From contig NZ_CAJQYY010000016.1 in assembly GCF_907164575.1 (NCBI RefSeq), forward strand, positions 1-64,000: a DNA stretch of 64,000 bases. Reading direction: 5' to 3'. Below are positions 8,711-16,600 of the stretch, piece by piece. Under the pieces are notes generated by a model. That model made no database searches. It saw only the letters and a list, made by a program, of their open reading frames with translations, and was not told the DNA's origin. A program made the translations under genes and the position numbers. Numbering within the stretch: the first letter of the stretch is position 1; every line of letters begins with the position of its first letter. Origin of the DNA: Paraburkholderia gardini. GTDB lineage: Bacteria; Pseudomonadota; Gammaproteobacteria; Burkholderiales; Burkholderiaceae.

Positions 8711-10297
8711 ATGCCAGATCTCTCCTATCCGCAACCGGACGTAGCAGCTGGACGAGGCCGGAATGCGAGCCTCATCGTCTTCGTGCTCGTCATCGCCGCC
8801 GGCGCCTTTTACGTCGCCACCCATCTGATCGACGATCTGCAGCCGCTTCGCCCCAACGCGTTCCTGCCGTATTTCCTGCTCGGCATCGCGTTGCTGATCG
8901 CACTCGGCTTCGAATTCGTCAACGGCTTTCACGACACGGCCAATGCCGTCGCGACCGTCATCTATACCCATTCGCTGACACCGAACCTCGCTGTCGTCTG
9001 GTCGGGCACCTGGAATTTTCTGGGCGTGCTCACGTCGAGCGGCGCGGTCGCGTTCGGCATCCTGCAGTTGCTACCCGTCGAACTGATCCTGCAGGTCGGC
9101 AACAGCGCCGGTTTCGCGATGGTGTTCGCGTTGCTGATTGCCGCGATCATCTGGAATCTGGGCACGTGGTATTTCGGGCTGCCGTCGTCGAGCTCGCATA
9201 CGCTGATCGGCTCGATCATCGGCGTCGGTCTGATGAACCAGCTGATCCACGGCTCGTCAGGCACAAGCGGCGTGGACTGGAACCAGGCGCTCGGCGTCGG
9301 CAAGTCGCTGCTGTTTTCGCCGCTGGTCGGATTTCTGGCAGCCGCCCTGCTGTTGCGCGTGCTGAAGGCGGTCGTGCGGGTTCCCGCGCTTTACGCTGAA
9401 CCGAAGAGCAAGAACCCGCCGCCATTCTGGATCCGCAGCCTGCTGATCCTCACATGCACGGGCGTGTCGTTCGCGCACGGCTCCAACGACGGCCAGAAAG
9501 GCATGGGCCTCATCATGCTGATCCTGATCGGCACGGTGCCCGCTTCCTTCGCGCTGAACAAGGCCGTCACACCGGCCGAAACGCAGACGTTCCTCGCGGT
9601 CTCGCAACAGGCTGCGGCGACGTTCGCGAAATACACGAACGGCGCGCCGCCTTCGGCGAACCCGCGTACCGACGTGGAAACCTTCGTGCAGACGCGCCAG
9701 CTCACCCCCGCGACGATCCCCGCGCTGCAACAGCTGACGGAGCAGATCGGCCAGCAGGTCGGCTCGTCGGGCTCGATGGCGAACGTGCCGAAAGACCTGG
9801 TCGATAACGTGCGTAACAACATGTACGTCGCGTCCGAAGCGATCCGCCTGATGGAGAAGGCGAAGCAGCCCGCGTTCGCGGCGGACGACCTCAGGGCCAT
9901 CGACAACTTCAGGAAGCAGACCGATCACGCCACCCGGTTCATTCCAACATGGGTGAAGGTTGCGGTCGCGATCGCGCTGGGACTCGGCACAATGGTCGGC
10001 TGGAAGCGGATCGTCGTGACCGTCGGCGAGAAGATCGGCAAGCAGCATCTGACCTACGGGCAAGGCGCTTCGGCGGAACTGGTCGCGATGCTGACGATCG
10101 GCGCGGCCGACATGTACGGCCTGCCGGTTTCGACGACGCACGTGCTGTCGTCGGGTGTGGCCGGCACGATGGCGGCAAACGGTTCGGGCCTGCAATGGAA
10201 CACCGTGCGCAGCCTCGTGCTCGCATGGGTGCTGACGCTGCCGGTTTCGATCGTGCTCGCGGGGGGGTTGTACTGGGCGTTTCGCTTCGTGTTCTGA
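8711..10297 (+). CDS. pitA: Inorganic phosphate transporter, Pit family
   Basis: Inner-membrane low-affinity phosphate (metal phosphate):H+ symporter, 528 residues, with the duplicated Pit architecture. The N-terminal signature GFEFVNGFHDTANAVATVIYT is at residues about 62-82, and the second repeat has GVSFAHGSNDGQKGMG. About ten membrane segments flank a large hydrophilic loop (residues about 290-415), the loop being longer than in short bacterial Pit proteins. A convergent polyphosphate kinase gene lies immediately downstream, so uptake and storage of phosphate sit together. A strong bidirectional hairpin separates the two genes. Confidence 0.93.
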   Translation: MPDLSYPQPDVAAGRGRNASLIVFVLVIAAGAFYVATHLIDDLQPLRPNAFLPYFLLGIALLIALGFEFVNGFHDTANAVATVIYTHSLTPNLAVVWSGTWNFLGVLTSSGAVAFGILQLLPVELILQVGNSAGFAMVFALLIAAIIWNLGTWYFGLPSSSSHTLIGSIIGVGLMNQLIHGSSGTSGVDWNQALGVGKSLLFSPLVGFLAAALLLRVLKAVVRVPALYAEPKSKNPPPFWIRSLLILTCTGVSFAHGSNDGQKGMGLIMLILIGTVPASFALNKAVTPAETQTFLAVSQQAAATFAKYTNGAPPSANPRTDVETFVQTRQLTPATIPALQQLTEQIGQQVGSSGSMANVPKDLVDNVRNNMYVASEAIRLMEKAKQPAFAADDLRAIDNFRKQTDHATRFIPTWVKVAVAIALGLGTMVGWKRIVVTVGEKIGKQHLTYGQGASAELVAMLTIGAADMYGLPVSTTHVLSSGVAGTMAANGSGLQWNTVRSLVLAWVLTLPVSIVLAGGLYWAFRFVF

Positions 10298-10326
10298 AGC
10301 AGCTTCGACGGCGCAGCGGATGCGGA

Positions 10327-10362
10327 AACGGCGTGCAGTTCATTGAACTGCACGCCGTTTTT
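10327..10362. terminator. Bidirectional intrinsic terminator between pit and ppk2
   Basis: A long near-perfect stem (ACGGCGTGCAGTTCA paired with TGAACTGCACGCCGT) with a very short loop is flanked by A-tract on the left and T-tract on the right. It can therefore stop transcription of both convergent genes. Confidence 0.9.
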
Positions 10363-10384
10363 CATGACCTGCGCCCGGACTGGA

Positions 10385-11311
10385 TCAGTAGATTTCCGGC
10401 ACGATCATCGAAGCCGGCACCGGCTGGCGAATGTACTCCGTGTTGTACACGCGGTCAGGCAGCGCGACCGGCGGATGGTCGACCTCGTGGTACGGCACCT
10501 GGCTCAGCAAATGGTGAATGCAGTTCAGACGCGCGCGCTTCTTGTCGACCGCCTGCACGACCCACCACGGCGCTTCGGGAATGTGCGAGCGATGCAGCAT
10601 CACTTCTTTCGCCTGCGTATAAGCTTCCCAGCGACGGCGGCTTTCCAGATCCATCGGGCTTAGTTTCCACTGCTTGAGCGGATCGAGAATGCGGTTCTGG
10701 AAGCGGATTTCCTGCTCTTCGTCGGTGATCGAAAACCAGTATTTGACGATCTGGATGCCGCTTCTCACCAGCATTTTTTCGAATTCCGGCACTGAGCGGA
10801 AGAACTCTTCGTACTCTTCGTCGGAGCAGAAATTCATCACGCGCTCGACGCCTGCGCGGTTGTACCAGCTGCGGTCGAACAGCACCATTTCGCCGCCCGC
10901 CGGCAGATGTTGCGTGTAACGCTGGAAATACCACTGCGTCCGTTCGCGGTTGTTCGGCGCCGGCAGCGCCGCCACGCGGCACACGCGCGGATTCAGGCGC
11001 TGCGTGATGCGCTTGATCGCACCGCCCTTGCCCGCCGCATCGCGGCCTTCGAAGATCACGACGAGCCGGTGCCCCGTGTGCATGATCCAGTCCTGCAGCT
11101 TGACGAGTTCGCCCTGCAGACGGAACAGCTCGCGAAAATAGTGTTTGCGCGCCTCGCGGGCTTCGGCAGTGAGGCCGTCCGCACCGTCGACGATGCGGTC
11201 GTCCACTTCCATTTCGAGTTCCTCGTCGTATGCATCGATGAGGTCTTCTTCGAAACGGCGCTGCCGTTCGGCAAACGCCGCGGCGTCGAGGGCCATGTCA
11301 TTTTCTTTCAT
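10385..11311 (-). CDS. ppk2: Polyphosphate kinase 2
   Basis: A 308-residue P-loop kinase of the PPK2 family, which transfers phosphate between polyphosphate and nucleoside diphosphates or monophosphates in the cytosol. Walker A is GRDAAGKGG at residues 89-97, with the lid arginines downstream, and Walker B is DRSWYNRAGVE starting at 146. Length and order match single-domain PPK2 enzymes. I chose the ATG at 11311, with AGGAG seven bases upstream, over the ATG six bases earlier that would sit on the ribosome binding site. It converges on the phosphate transporter gene. Confidence 0.93.
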   Translation of the reverse strand: MKENDMALDAAAFAERQRRFEEDLIDAYDEELEMEVDDRIVDGADGLTAEAREARKHYFRELFRLQGELVKLQDWIMHTGHRLVVIFEGRDAAGKGGAIKRITQRLNPRVCRVAALPAPNNRERTQWYFQRYTQHLPAGGEMVLFDRSWYNRAGVERVMNFCSDEEYEEFFRSVPEFEKMLVRSGIQIVKYWFSITDEEQEIRFQNRILDPLKQWKLSPMDLESRRRWEAYTQAKEVMLHRSHIPEAPWWVVQAVDKKRARLNCIHHLLSQVPYHEVDHPPVALPDRVYNTEYIRQPVPASMIVPEIY

Positions 11312-11437
11312 CGTCATTCTCCTGTGCGACGGAAACGGACTGCCCGCACGATGCGTGCGGTACCGACGATCCGATTATCGAAGCGCGAAGTGTCAACCGT
11401 GTTACTCCGGTGTGGCTGTCACGGCGCACTGACGGCT

Positions 11438-11806
11438 TCAGGTGTGGGCCAGGGGTCGCGCAAAGCTCAGCTCGTGCCCGTCCGGATCGACGATATGAAA
11501 ATAGCGCTCGCCCCACGGCGCATCCGCTGGCGCGAATTCCGGCGTCAACCCGGCGGCCTGCGCCTTGCGGTACATGCCGTCGACATCGGACACGTAAATG
11601 ATCACACGCCCCCACCAGCTGATCGGGCCGCGCGTGTCGGCGATCACGTTGAGGAACGACGATCCCAGCGCGAATGATGTAAACGCCTCGTCGGGACCGC
11701 CGAAGCGGCGTGGGAAACCCAGCGCTTCGTAGAATGCTACCGCACGGGCCATGTCATGCGTCGCAAGCGTGATCGCACTGAGCGATTCGACTTCGGGCTC
11801 GTTCAT
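11438..11806 (-). CDS. VOC superfamily (glyoxalase/bleomycin resistance-like) protein
   Basis: A 122-residue single-module protein of the vicinal oxygen chelate fold. It begins with the ITLATHDMARAVAFYEALGF motif typical of the first beta-alpha unit and ends with the metal-binding-type strand FHIVDPDGHELSFARP. Such proteins are small metalloenzymes or binding proteins (glyoxalase, dioxygenase or fosfomycin/bleomycin resistance types); the exact reaction cannot be assigned. AGGAG lies upstream of the ATG. The gene is divergent from the HtrA-like protease. Confidence 0.85.
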   Translation of the reverse strand: MNEPEVESLSAITLATHDMARAVAFYEALGFPRRFGGPDEAFTSFALGSSFLNVIADTRGPISWWGRVIIYVSDVDGMYRKAQAAGLTPEFAPADAPWGERYFHIVDPDGHELSFARPLAHT

Positions 11807-12014
11807 GCTGTCGTGCTCCTTTCGCGCGAATTGTTCTGCAGGGTTGCCGCTCCAACCGTGGACTGCGGTGATGGAGGCGAAAGCAGCGCAAGGCCAATGT
11901 CAGGGAAGTGTCTCACAGCACGTTGGCATCGCGCGTCCCTGCGTCGACGCCGCGACACTTGAAAAACAGCGGCGCGACCCCGCATCTGCAGGTCCAATTA
12001 TCTGGAGCTTCATC

Positions 12015-13058
12015 ATGGGAAGCCGTCCCCGTTTCATCGATGATCTGTCGCCTGGCGTGCCATCCGACGCGGCCGCGCCTCACCCGCTCGCCACCGACGA
12101 CGCGCTGCTCGACGCCTACTCCCGCACCGTCATCGGCGCGCTCGGGCGCGTGCAGCAGGCCGTCGCGTTTATTTCCGTCGAACGGCGCCTGCCGGGCGAC
12201 CCCAGCGGGCCGGGCGGCCGTGGCGTGCGCGGCGGCACGGGCTCGGGCTTTCTCTTCACGCCCGACGGCTATCTGCTGACCAACAGCCACGTCGTGCATG
12301 GCGCGACGCATATCCGCGTGACGCTGGCCGACGGCGCCCGGTTCGACGCCGATCTCGTCGGCGACGATCCGGACAGCGATCTCGCCGTGCTGCGGATCGG
12401 CTCGCCCGAACCGTTGCCGCACGTCGAACTGGGCGAATCGGGCAAGCTGCGCGTCGGGCAGATCGCGATCGCGGTCGGCAATCCGCTCGGGCTCGCGCAA
12501 ACGGTCACGACCGGCGTGGTGTCCGCGCTCGGCCGCTCGTTGCGCGCGAATTCGGGACGCATGATCTACGACGTGATCCAGACCGACGCCGCGCTGAATC
12601 CGGGCAATTCGGGCGGCCCGCTGATCAACGCGTCGGGACAGGTGATCGGCGTAAACACGGCGATCATCCCCGGCGCGCAGGCCATCTGCTTCGCGACGGC
12701 CATCGATACGGCGAAGTGGGTGATCATGCAGCTCTTCGCCTACGGGCGCGTGCGACGCGCCTATATCGGCGTGGCCGGCACGACGACGCCCCTCTCGCGA
12801 CGCGTGCAGCGGTATTTCGGGCTGCCGGCGGCGAGCGGTGTGCGCGTCATGGAAGTGGTCAGGGGCAGCCCGGCCGCGACGGCCGGCGTGCGGACCGACG
12901 ACACGATCGTGGGTATCGACGGCGTCGAGGTGGAGAGTGTCGACGGATTGCAGCGGGTGCTCGACGCTTCGCGGATCGATCGTGTGGTTTCGGTGGTTGT
13001 CCTGCGCGGCACGCGCAAGCTCGAACTGGCCTTGACGCCGGTTGAGCAGGCCAGTTAG
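12015..13058 (+). CDS. HtrA/Deg-like trypsin-family serine protease with PDZ domain, no signal peptide
   Basis: A 347-residue serine protease of the HtrA/DegP class. The triad is His92 (LLTNSHVVHG), Asp122 (DSDLAVLRI) and Ser199 (NPGNSGGPL), and one PDZ domain follows at about residues 255-345 (GVRVMEVVRGSPAATAGVRTDD region). Unlike DegP, DegS or DegQ there is no signal peptide or membrane anchor: the N-terminus (MGSRPRFIDDLSPG) is soluble. The start at 12015 has GGAG seven bases upstream; an extended frame from 11751 would add 88 unconvincing residues. A cytoplasmic protease or a regulatory/chaperone role is inferred from the missing signal. It is divergent from the VOC gene. Confidence 0.9.
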   Translation: MGSRPRFIDDLSPGVPSDAAAPHPLATDDALLDAYSRTVIGALGRVQQAVAFISVERRLPGDPSGPGGRGVRGGTGSGFLFTPDGYLLTNSHVVHGATHIRVTLADGARFDADLVGDDPDSDLAVLRIGSPEPLPHVELGESGKLRVGQIAIAVGNPLGLAQTVTTGVVSALGRSLRANSGRMIYDVIQTDAALNPGNSGGPLINASGQVIGVNTAIIPGAQAICFATAIDTAKWVIMQLFAYGRVRRAYIGVAGTTTPLSRRVQRYFGLPAASGVRVMEVVRGSPAATAGVRTDDTIVGIDGVEVESVDGLQRVLDASRIDRVVSVVVLRGTRKLELALTPVEQAS

Positions 13059-13120
13059 CCGTTTTGTTGCCGATTCGTTGCCTATACTGGGGAGATCGAT
13101 CAGCTGCTGAGGAGAGCGAC

Positions 13121-13435
13121 TTGGCCAGTGACTACCAGGTGAAAGTTGCGCGTGACATCGCTGGATATGACGATTTCGGTGTGCCCAGGGTCAGGCGCGG
13201 ACCCGCGCGGGTTGTGGTTGTTGCAGCGCAGCGGGAAATGGTGTTCGGCGATCGTGAAGCGCTGGAACGGTTTGTTTTTGCCTGCCGGCAGGCTGGGGAT
13301 GAGGCTTTTTCTTCTTTTCCTTCTTTTTCTTCTTCCTCTGGTTCTTCTTCCTCTGGTTCTTCTTCCTTGTCCTCTCAGGATGCCGCTCATGCCGATGCGT
13401 GGTGTCGGTTTTTTGAGCGGATTTTGAAGCTTTAG
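13121..13435 (+). CDS. Hypothetical protein with serine-rich tract
   Basis: About 104 residues from a TTG at 13121 that has GGAG well placed upstream; a GTG at 13139 is an alternative. The N-terminal 65 residues look like a small folded domain (VARDIAGYDDFGVPRV and onwards) that I do not recognise. A run of Phe/Ser residues follows, encoded by an almost pure pyrimidine tract (about 13304-13378), and then a charged C-terminal helix. Length change in the Ser tract by slippage is plausible. It follows the protease gene by 62 bases on the same strand, but nothing links them functionally. Confidence 0.55.
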   Translation: MASDYQVKVARDIAGYDDFGVPRVRRGPARVVVVAAQREMVFGDREALERFVFACRQAGDEAFSSFPSFSSSSGSSSSGSSSLSSQDAAHADAWCRFFERILKL

Positions 13436-13475
13436 GGTTTTTTGGCCTTTCCTTGTGATCATGTCGGTCTATTAG

Positions 13476-13580
13476 CGTCGCCCCTGTGCGGGGCGGCACC
13501 TACTTTTCTTTGTCCCCCAAGGGGACTTCCTTCGGGGCGCCTTGCCAAAGAAAAGCAGGCAAAGAAAGGCGCTTCGATAA
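13476..13580. repeat. Burkholderiaceae dispersed palindromic repeat
   Basis: Contains GCCCCTGTGCGGGGC, then the inverted pair CTTTTCTTTG (13503-13512) and CAAAGAAAAG (13546-13555), then GGCAAAGAAAG. This arrangement is a familiar intergenic repeat in Burkholderia and relatives. The loop holds a 24-base segment (13511-13534) that occurs exactly again at 52930-52953, inside the decayed tssH. It probably forms a large RNA or DNA hairpin. Confidence 0.75.
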
Positions 13581-13789
13581 CTCATCTTTTCCTGGTGTGT
13601 CATTTCCGGGGAATGGCAACCCATGAAGTGTCGCCCTCACATTCTAAGCCGCGCTGGTCCGCGCACGATCTGATCTCTCGCGCAGCGCCGCCTGTGGCAC
13701 AGCATTCATTCGACCTGCTTCGCACTTCGTGCGGCGCCGCGAAGGTCTCTCTTCGTTTGCGTCGTTGCAACAGGTTTCGCACCTCAATC

Positions 13790-13818
13790 TTGCCAAATTT
13801 TGCCAAATTGTCTAGTAT
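13790..13818 (+). promoter_or_regulatory. Promoter and direct-repeat operator candidate for parDE
   Basis: TTGCCA (13790-13795) and TAGTAT (13813-13818) with a 17-base spacer form a sigma-70-like promoter. TTGCCAAATT occurs twice in tandem (13790-13799 and 13800-13809), overlapping the -35 and spacer, as expected for an antitoxin-bound operator. The predicted start of transcription falls at or very near the parD ATG at 13825, so the message may be leaderless, or translation may begin at the ATG at 13834. Confidence 0.5.
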
Positions 13819-13824
13819 GCGGAT

Positions 13825-14076
13825 ATGACGACCATGAACATATCCCTACCCGACGCTCTCAAGACCTATGTCGACGAGCAAGTCATCCAGCGCGGATACG
13901 GTACGAGCAGCGAGTATGTGCGTGAGCTGATCCGAAACGATCAGGACCGCTCGCGCCTTCGGGAAATGCTGCTCGTCGGCGGCGCTTCTGAGCCCGCCGG
14001 AGTAGCAGACCCAGCATATTTTGACGGTCTGCGCGCCAAGGTTCGAAAGCCGGGTAAGACCGGTACTCGCGGTTGA
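13825..14076 (+). CDS. parD: ParD-like type II antitoxin
   Basis: An 83-residue antitoxin of the ParD/CC2985 family. The N-terminal ribbon-helix-helix (MNISLPDALKTYVDEQV) would bind the operator, and the C-terminal tail (after about residue 50) is the flexible toxin-binding part. The next gene overlaps by four bases (TTGA) and encodes a ParE toxin, which confirms the assignment. Known for the family: the antitoxin or toxin-antitoxin complex represses its own promoter; a duplicated 10-base direct repeat upstream fits this. Confidence 0.88.
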   Translation: MTTMNISLPDALKTYVDEQVIQRGYGTSSEYVRELIRNDQDRSRLREMLLVGGASEPAGVADPAYFDGLRAKVRKPGKTGTRG

Positions 14077-14396
14077 TACGCGCGAAAATAGTTGCCCAGC
14101 GAAAGCAGGCCGCGCAGGACGTACAGGATGCCATCGCTTGCTACCTGGGCAAAGGCTCGCAACACGCTGCACTCGGCCTTATTGACGCACTGGAAGCGGC
14201 ATACAGCCATATAGAGCGGCGTCCTCAAACCGGTTCAACCCGATATGCCTACGAACTGGATCTTCCCGGATTGAGGAGCTGGTCGCTGTCACGTTATCCC
14301 TACTTGGTTTTTTATTTTGAGCGCGACGACCATATCGACGTGTGGCGCATCCTCCATGTGCAGCGCGATATCCCGTCGTGGCTGCTTGAGAACTGA
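14073..14396 (+). CDS. parE: ParE/RelE superfamily toxin
   Basis: A 107-residue toxin of the ParE branch of the RelE/ParE fold. It has the family order of an N-terminal helical hairpin, then RYAYELDLPGLRSWSLSRYPYLVFYFERDDHIDVWRILH, whose strands and the late DVWRILH segment match ParE. ParE toxins poison DNA gyrase. It starts at a TTG that overlaps the parD stop, so the two are translationally coupled. A plasmid-like maintenance or stress module is the likely role on the chromosome. Confidence 0.88.
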   Translation: MIRAKIVAQRKQAAQDVQDAIACYLGKGSQHAALGLIDALEAAYSHIERRPQTGSTRYAYELDLPGLRSWSLSRYPYLVFYFERDDHIDVWRILHVQRDIPSWLLEN

Positions 14397-14479
14397 AACA
14401 AGCCAGATATCCAGCATTCCTCTCGGGGCAGTACGCCTTGATTCGCCACAGTGAATTGACGTAACCCACCCGCCACGAT

Positions 14480-14510
14480 AAAAAACGGGCACCGACTCTC
14501 GATGCCCGCC
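14480..14510 (-). terminator. Intrinsic terminator downstream of ggt
   Basis: Read on the minus strand, GCGGGCA pairs with TGCCCGT across an 11-base loop and is followed by a run of T. It lies just after the ggt stop codon. Confidence 0.8.
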
Positions 14511-14535
14511 TTTCCTTCCTCTTCCGCCCTTCCGG

Positions 14536-16269
14536 CTACTGGATCACTCTCGATATCCCGCGTCCCCGTGGGTCGGATACCGGCTCCGGTGTATCTCCAT
14601 TGATCTTGATCGCCTGGATGTCGCCGCTGAAATCCTGTCCCTTCAGCACGTATCCCTTCGCCTCGATCTCCTTCGCCAGTTCACCATCGATCGGCTTGTA
14701 CGGCTCCCAGAAAATCGTGTTCGGCGGCAACAATTGATGGTGGAAGCGCATCGCGGCCACCGCCTCCGGCAACGGCATGTTGAAGTCATACACGTTGTTG
14801 ATCACCTGGAATATCGACGTGAAGATCCGCGAGCCGCCCGGCGTTCCAATCACCAGCGATACCTTGCCGTCCTTCGTCAGGATCGTCGGCGACATCGACG
14901 ACAACGGACGCTTCTTCGGTTCGATCGAGTTCGCGTCGCTGCCCACCACGCCAAACATGTTCGGCACGCCCGGTTTCGCGGCGAAATCGTCCATCTCGTC
15001 GTTCAGCACGATCCCCGTGCCCTCGGCCACCACGCCCGATCCAAAGTAACCGTTGATCGTGTACGTGTTCGATACCGCATTGCCCCACTTGTCGACCACC
15101 GAGAAGTGCGTCGTCTCCGCCTTCTCCGGCATCGATGTGCCAAGCCCCGGCTGCACGCTCTTCGTGTCCGAAGGCGTCGTCGGGTTCACTTCGGCGGCGC
15201 GCTTTGCGATGTACGGGTCGTCGATCAGCTGCTCGACCGGTACCTTGTAGAAGTCAGTGTCGCCCAGGTATTGCGCACGGTCAGCAAACACGCGCTTCTC
15301 GATCTCGGCGATCAGATGCACGTATTGCGCGGAATTCAACGGCACGCCCTTGAAGTCCGACGCGAGATCCGCCTTCATCTTCAGCAGTTGCACGAGACCG
15401 ATACCGCCTGAACTCGGCGGCGGCGCGGTGATCACGTGGTAACCGTTCCAGTCGGCTTCGATTGGCTTCCTCCATACGGCGCGATAATCCTGCAGGTCGC
15501 GTTTCGTGATCAGACCGTGGCCGCGCATCGAAGCCGCGATCAGGTCCGCTGTCTTGCCGTTGTAGAACTCCTTCGCGCCGTTGTTCGCGATGCGCGTCAG
15601 CACGGCGGCCAGATCGGGCTGCTTGAAGTTGACGCCCTGCTTCAGGTTGCCAAAGTACGTGTCGAAGTTCGTCTTGCCAGCGAATTCCTTCGAAGCGGTC
15701 TCGCGGCGCTTGTCGAGCTGCTCGTCGACTTCGAAACCGTCGGTGGCGTATTTGATCGCGGGCGCAAGAACCTGCTTCCACTTGAGCCGCCCAAAGCGGT
15801 GCTGCGCTTCCCACATGCCCGCCACCGTGCCCGGCACGCCGACCGCGTAGTAGCCGTACAGGCTCTTGCCCTTGATGACGTTGCCCTGGTCGTCGAGGTA
15901 CATGTTGCGGGTCGCCGCAAGCGGCGCGCGCTCGCGGTAGTCGATGAAATACGGCTTGCCGTTCACGTAGAGCGTCATGAAACCGCCGCCGCCGATGTTG
16001 CCCGCTTCCGGATACGTCACGGCAAGCGTGAAGGCAATCGCAACGGCCGCATCGACGGCGTTACCGCCTTCCTTGAAAATCTGCCCGGCGGCATCGGCGC
16101 TGTACTTGTCCGCCACCGCAATCGCGGATGCGCTCAGTACAGCCGGCTGCGGCCTGACGACACCCTTGGCAACGGCCGGCGCGCTCTCGAGAAACGTAGC
16201 CGAGACCGATACCAGCGCAACCAGCGCAAAGCCCGTTGCCGACGATTTCACGTTGTTGAGCAGCTTCAT
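14536..16269 (-). CDS. ggt: Gamma-glutamyltransferase
   Basis: A 577-residue periplasmic enzyme of the Ntn-hydrolase superfamily that transfers or hydrolyses the gamma-glutamyl group of glutathione. It has an N-terminal signal peptide (hydrophobic residues about 12-30). The autoprocessing site and nucleophile is Thr387 in ETTHFSVVDKWGNAVS. The large-subunit block GNIGGGGFMTLY and the glycine-rich small-subunit block (about PLSSMSPTI and GTPGGSRI) are both present. Length is normal for the family. An intrinsic terminator follows the gene. Confidence 0.95.
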   Translation of the reverse strand: MKLLNNVKSSATGFALVALVSVSATFLESAPAVAKGVVRPQPAVLSASAIAVADKYSADAAGQIFKEGGNAVDAAVAIAFTLAVTYPEAGNIGGGGFMTLYVNGKPYFIDYRERAPLAATRNMYLDDQGNVIKGKSLYGYYAVGVPGTVAGMWEAQHRFGRLKWKQVLAPAIKYATDGFEVDEQLDKRRETASKEFAGKTNFDTYFGNLKQGVNFKQPDLAAVLTRIANNGAKEFYNGKTADLIAASMRGHGLITKRDLQDYRAVWRKPIEADWNGYHVITAPPPSSGGIGLVQLLKMKADLASDFKGVPLNSAQYVHLIAEIEKRVFADRAQYLGDTDFYKVPVEQLIDDPYIAKRAAEVNPTTPSDTKSVQPGLGTSMPEKAETTHFSVVDKWGNAVSNTYTINGYFGSGVVAEGTGIVLNDEMDDFAAKPGVPNMFGVVGSDANSIEPKKRPLSSMSPTILTKDGKVSLVIGTPGGSRIFTSIFQVINNVYDFNMPLPEAVAAMRFHHQLLPPNTIFWEPYKPIDGELAKEIEAKGYVLKGQDFSGDIQAIKINGDTPEPVSDPRGRGISRVIQ

Positions 16270-16600
16270 TGCGTGTCCCCCATGTCAACTCCCTCATGCA
16301 GCGATGAACAAGTCTGTTCTGGGCTTATATCACGCGAGTCCGGGATTTGCGAAGCGTCCCAGTATGTGCGACCGATGGTGCGGCACGAAAAAAGTCGTCC
16401 GGCAGCAAGGAGAATCATCAAGACGCACAGGCGCTCATGAAAGGCGACGCGCACGCCAAGACGCGCGATCGTGCCGGCATCGTCGATCAACGTGCCCGGC
16501 AATCGTCCGCAATGCACGGGCGAACGAACGTTCGACGAGGCGAACCCGCGGCGCCGTCGCGACGCAGCAGCCGGCGCCCGCGGCGCCGCCATATAGCGCG
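16270..16600. other. Intergenic region between ggt and the MFS gene
   Basis: No gene is supported. A perfect 10-base palindrome CGAACGTTCG lies at 16525-16534 and could be a small regulator site. The last part next to 16601 is very GC-rich. The upstream signals of ggt must lie near 16270-16320. Confidence 0.4.
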
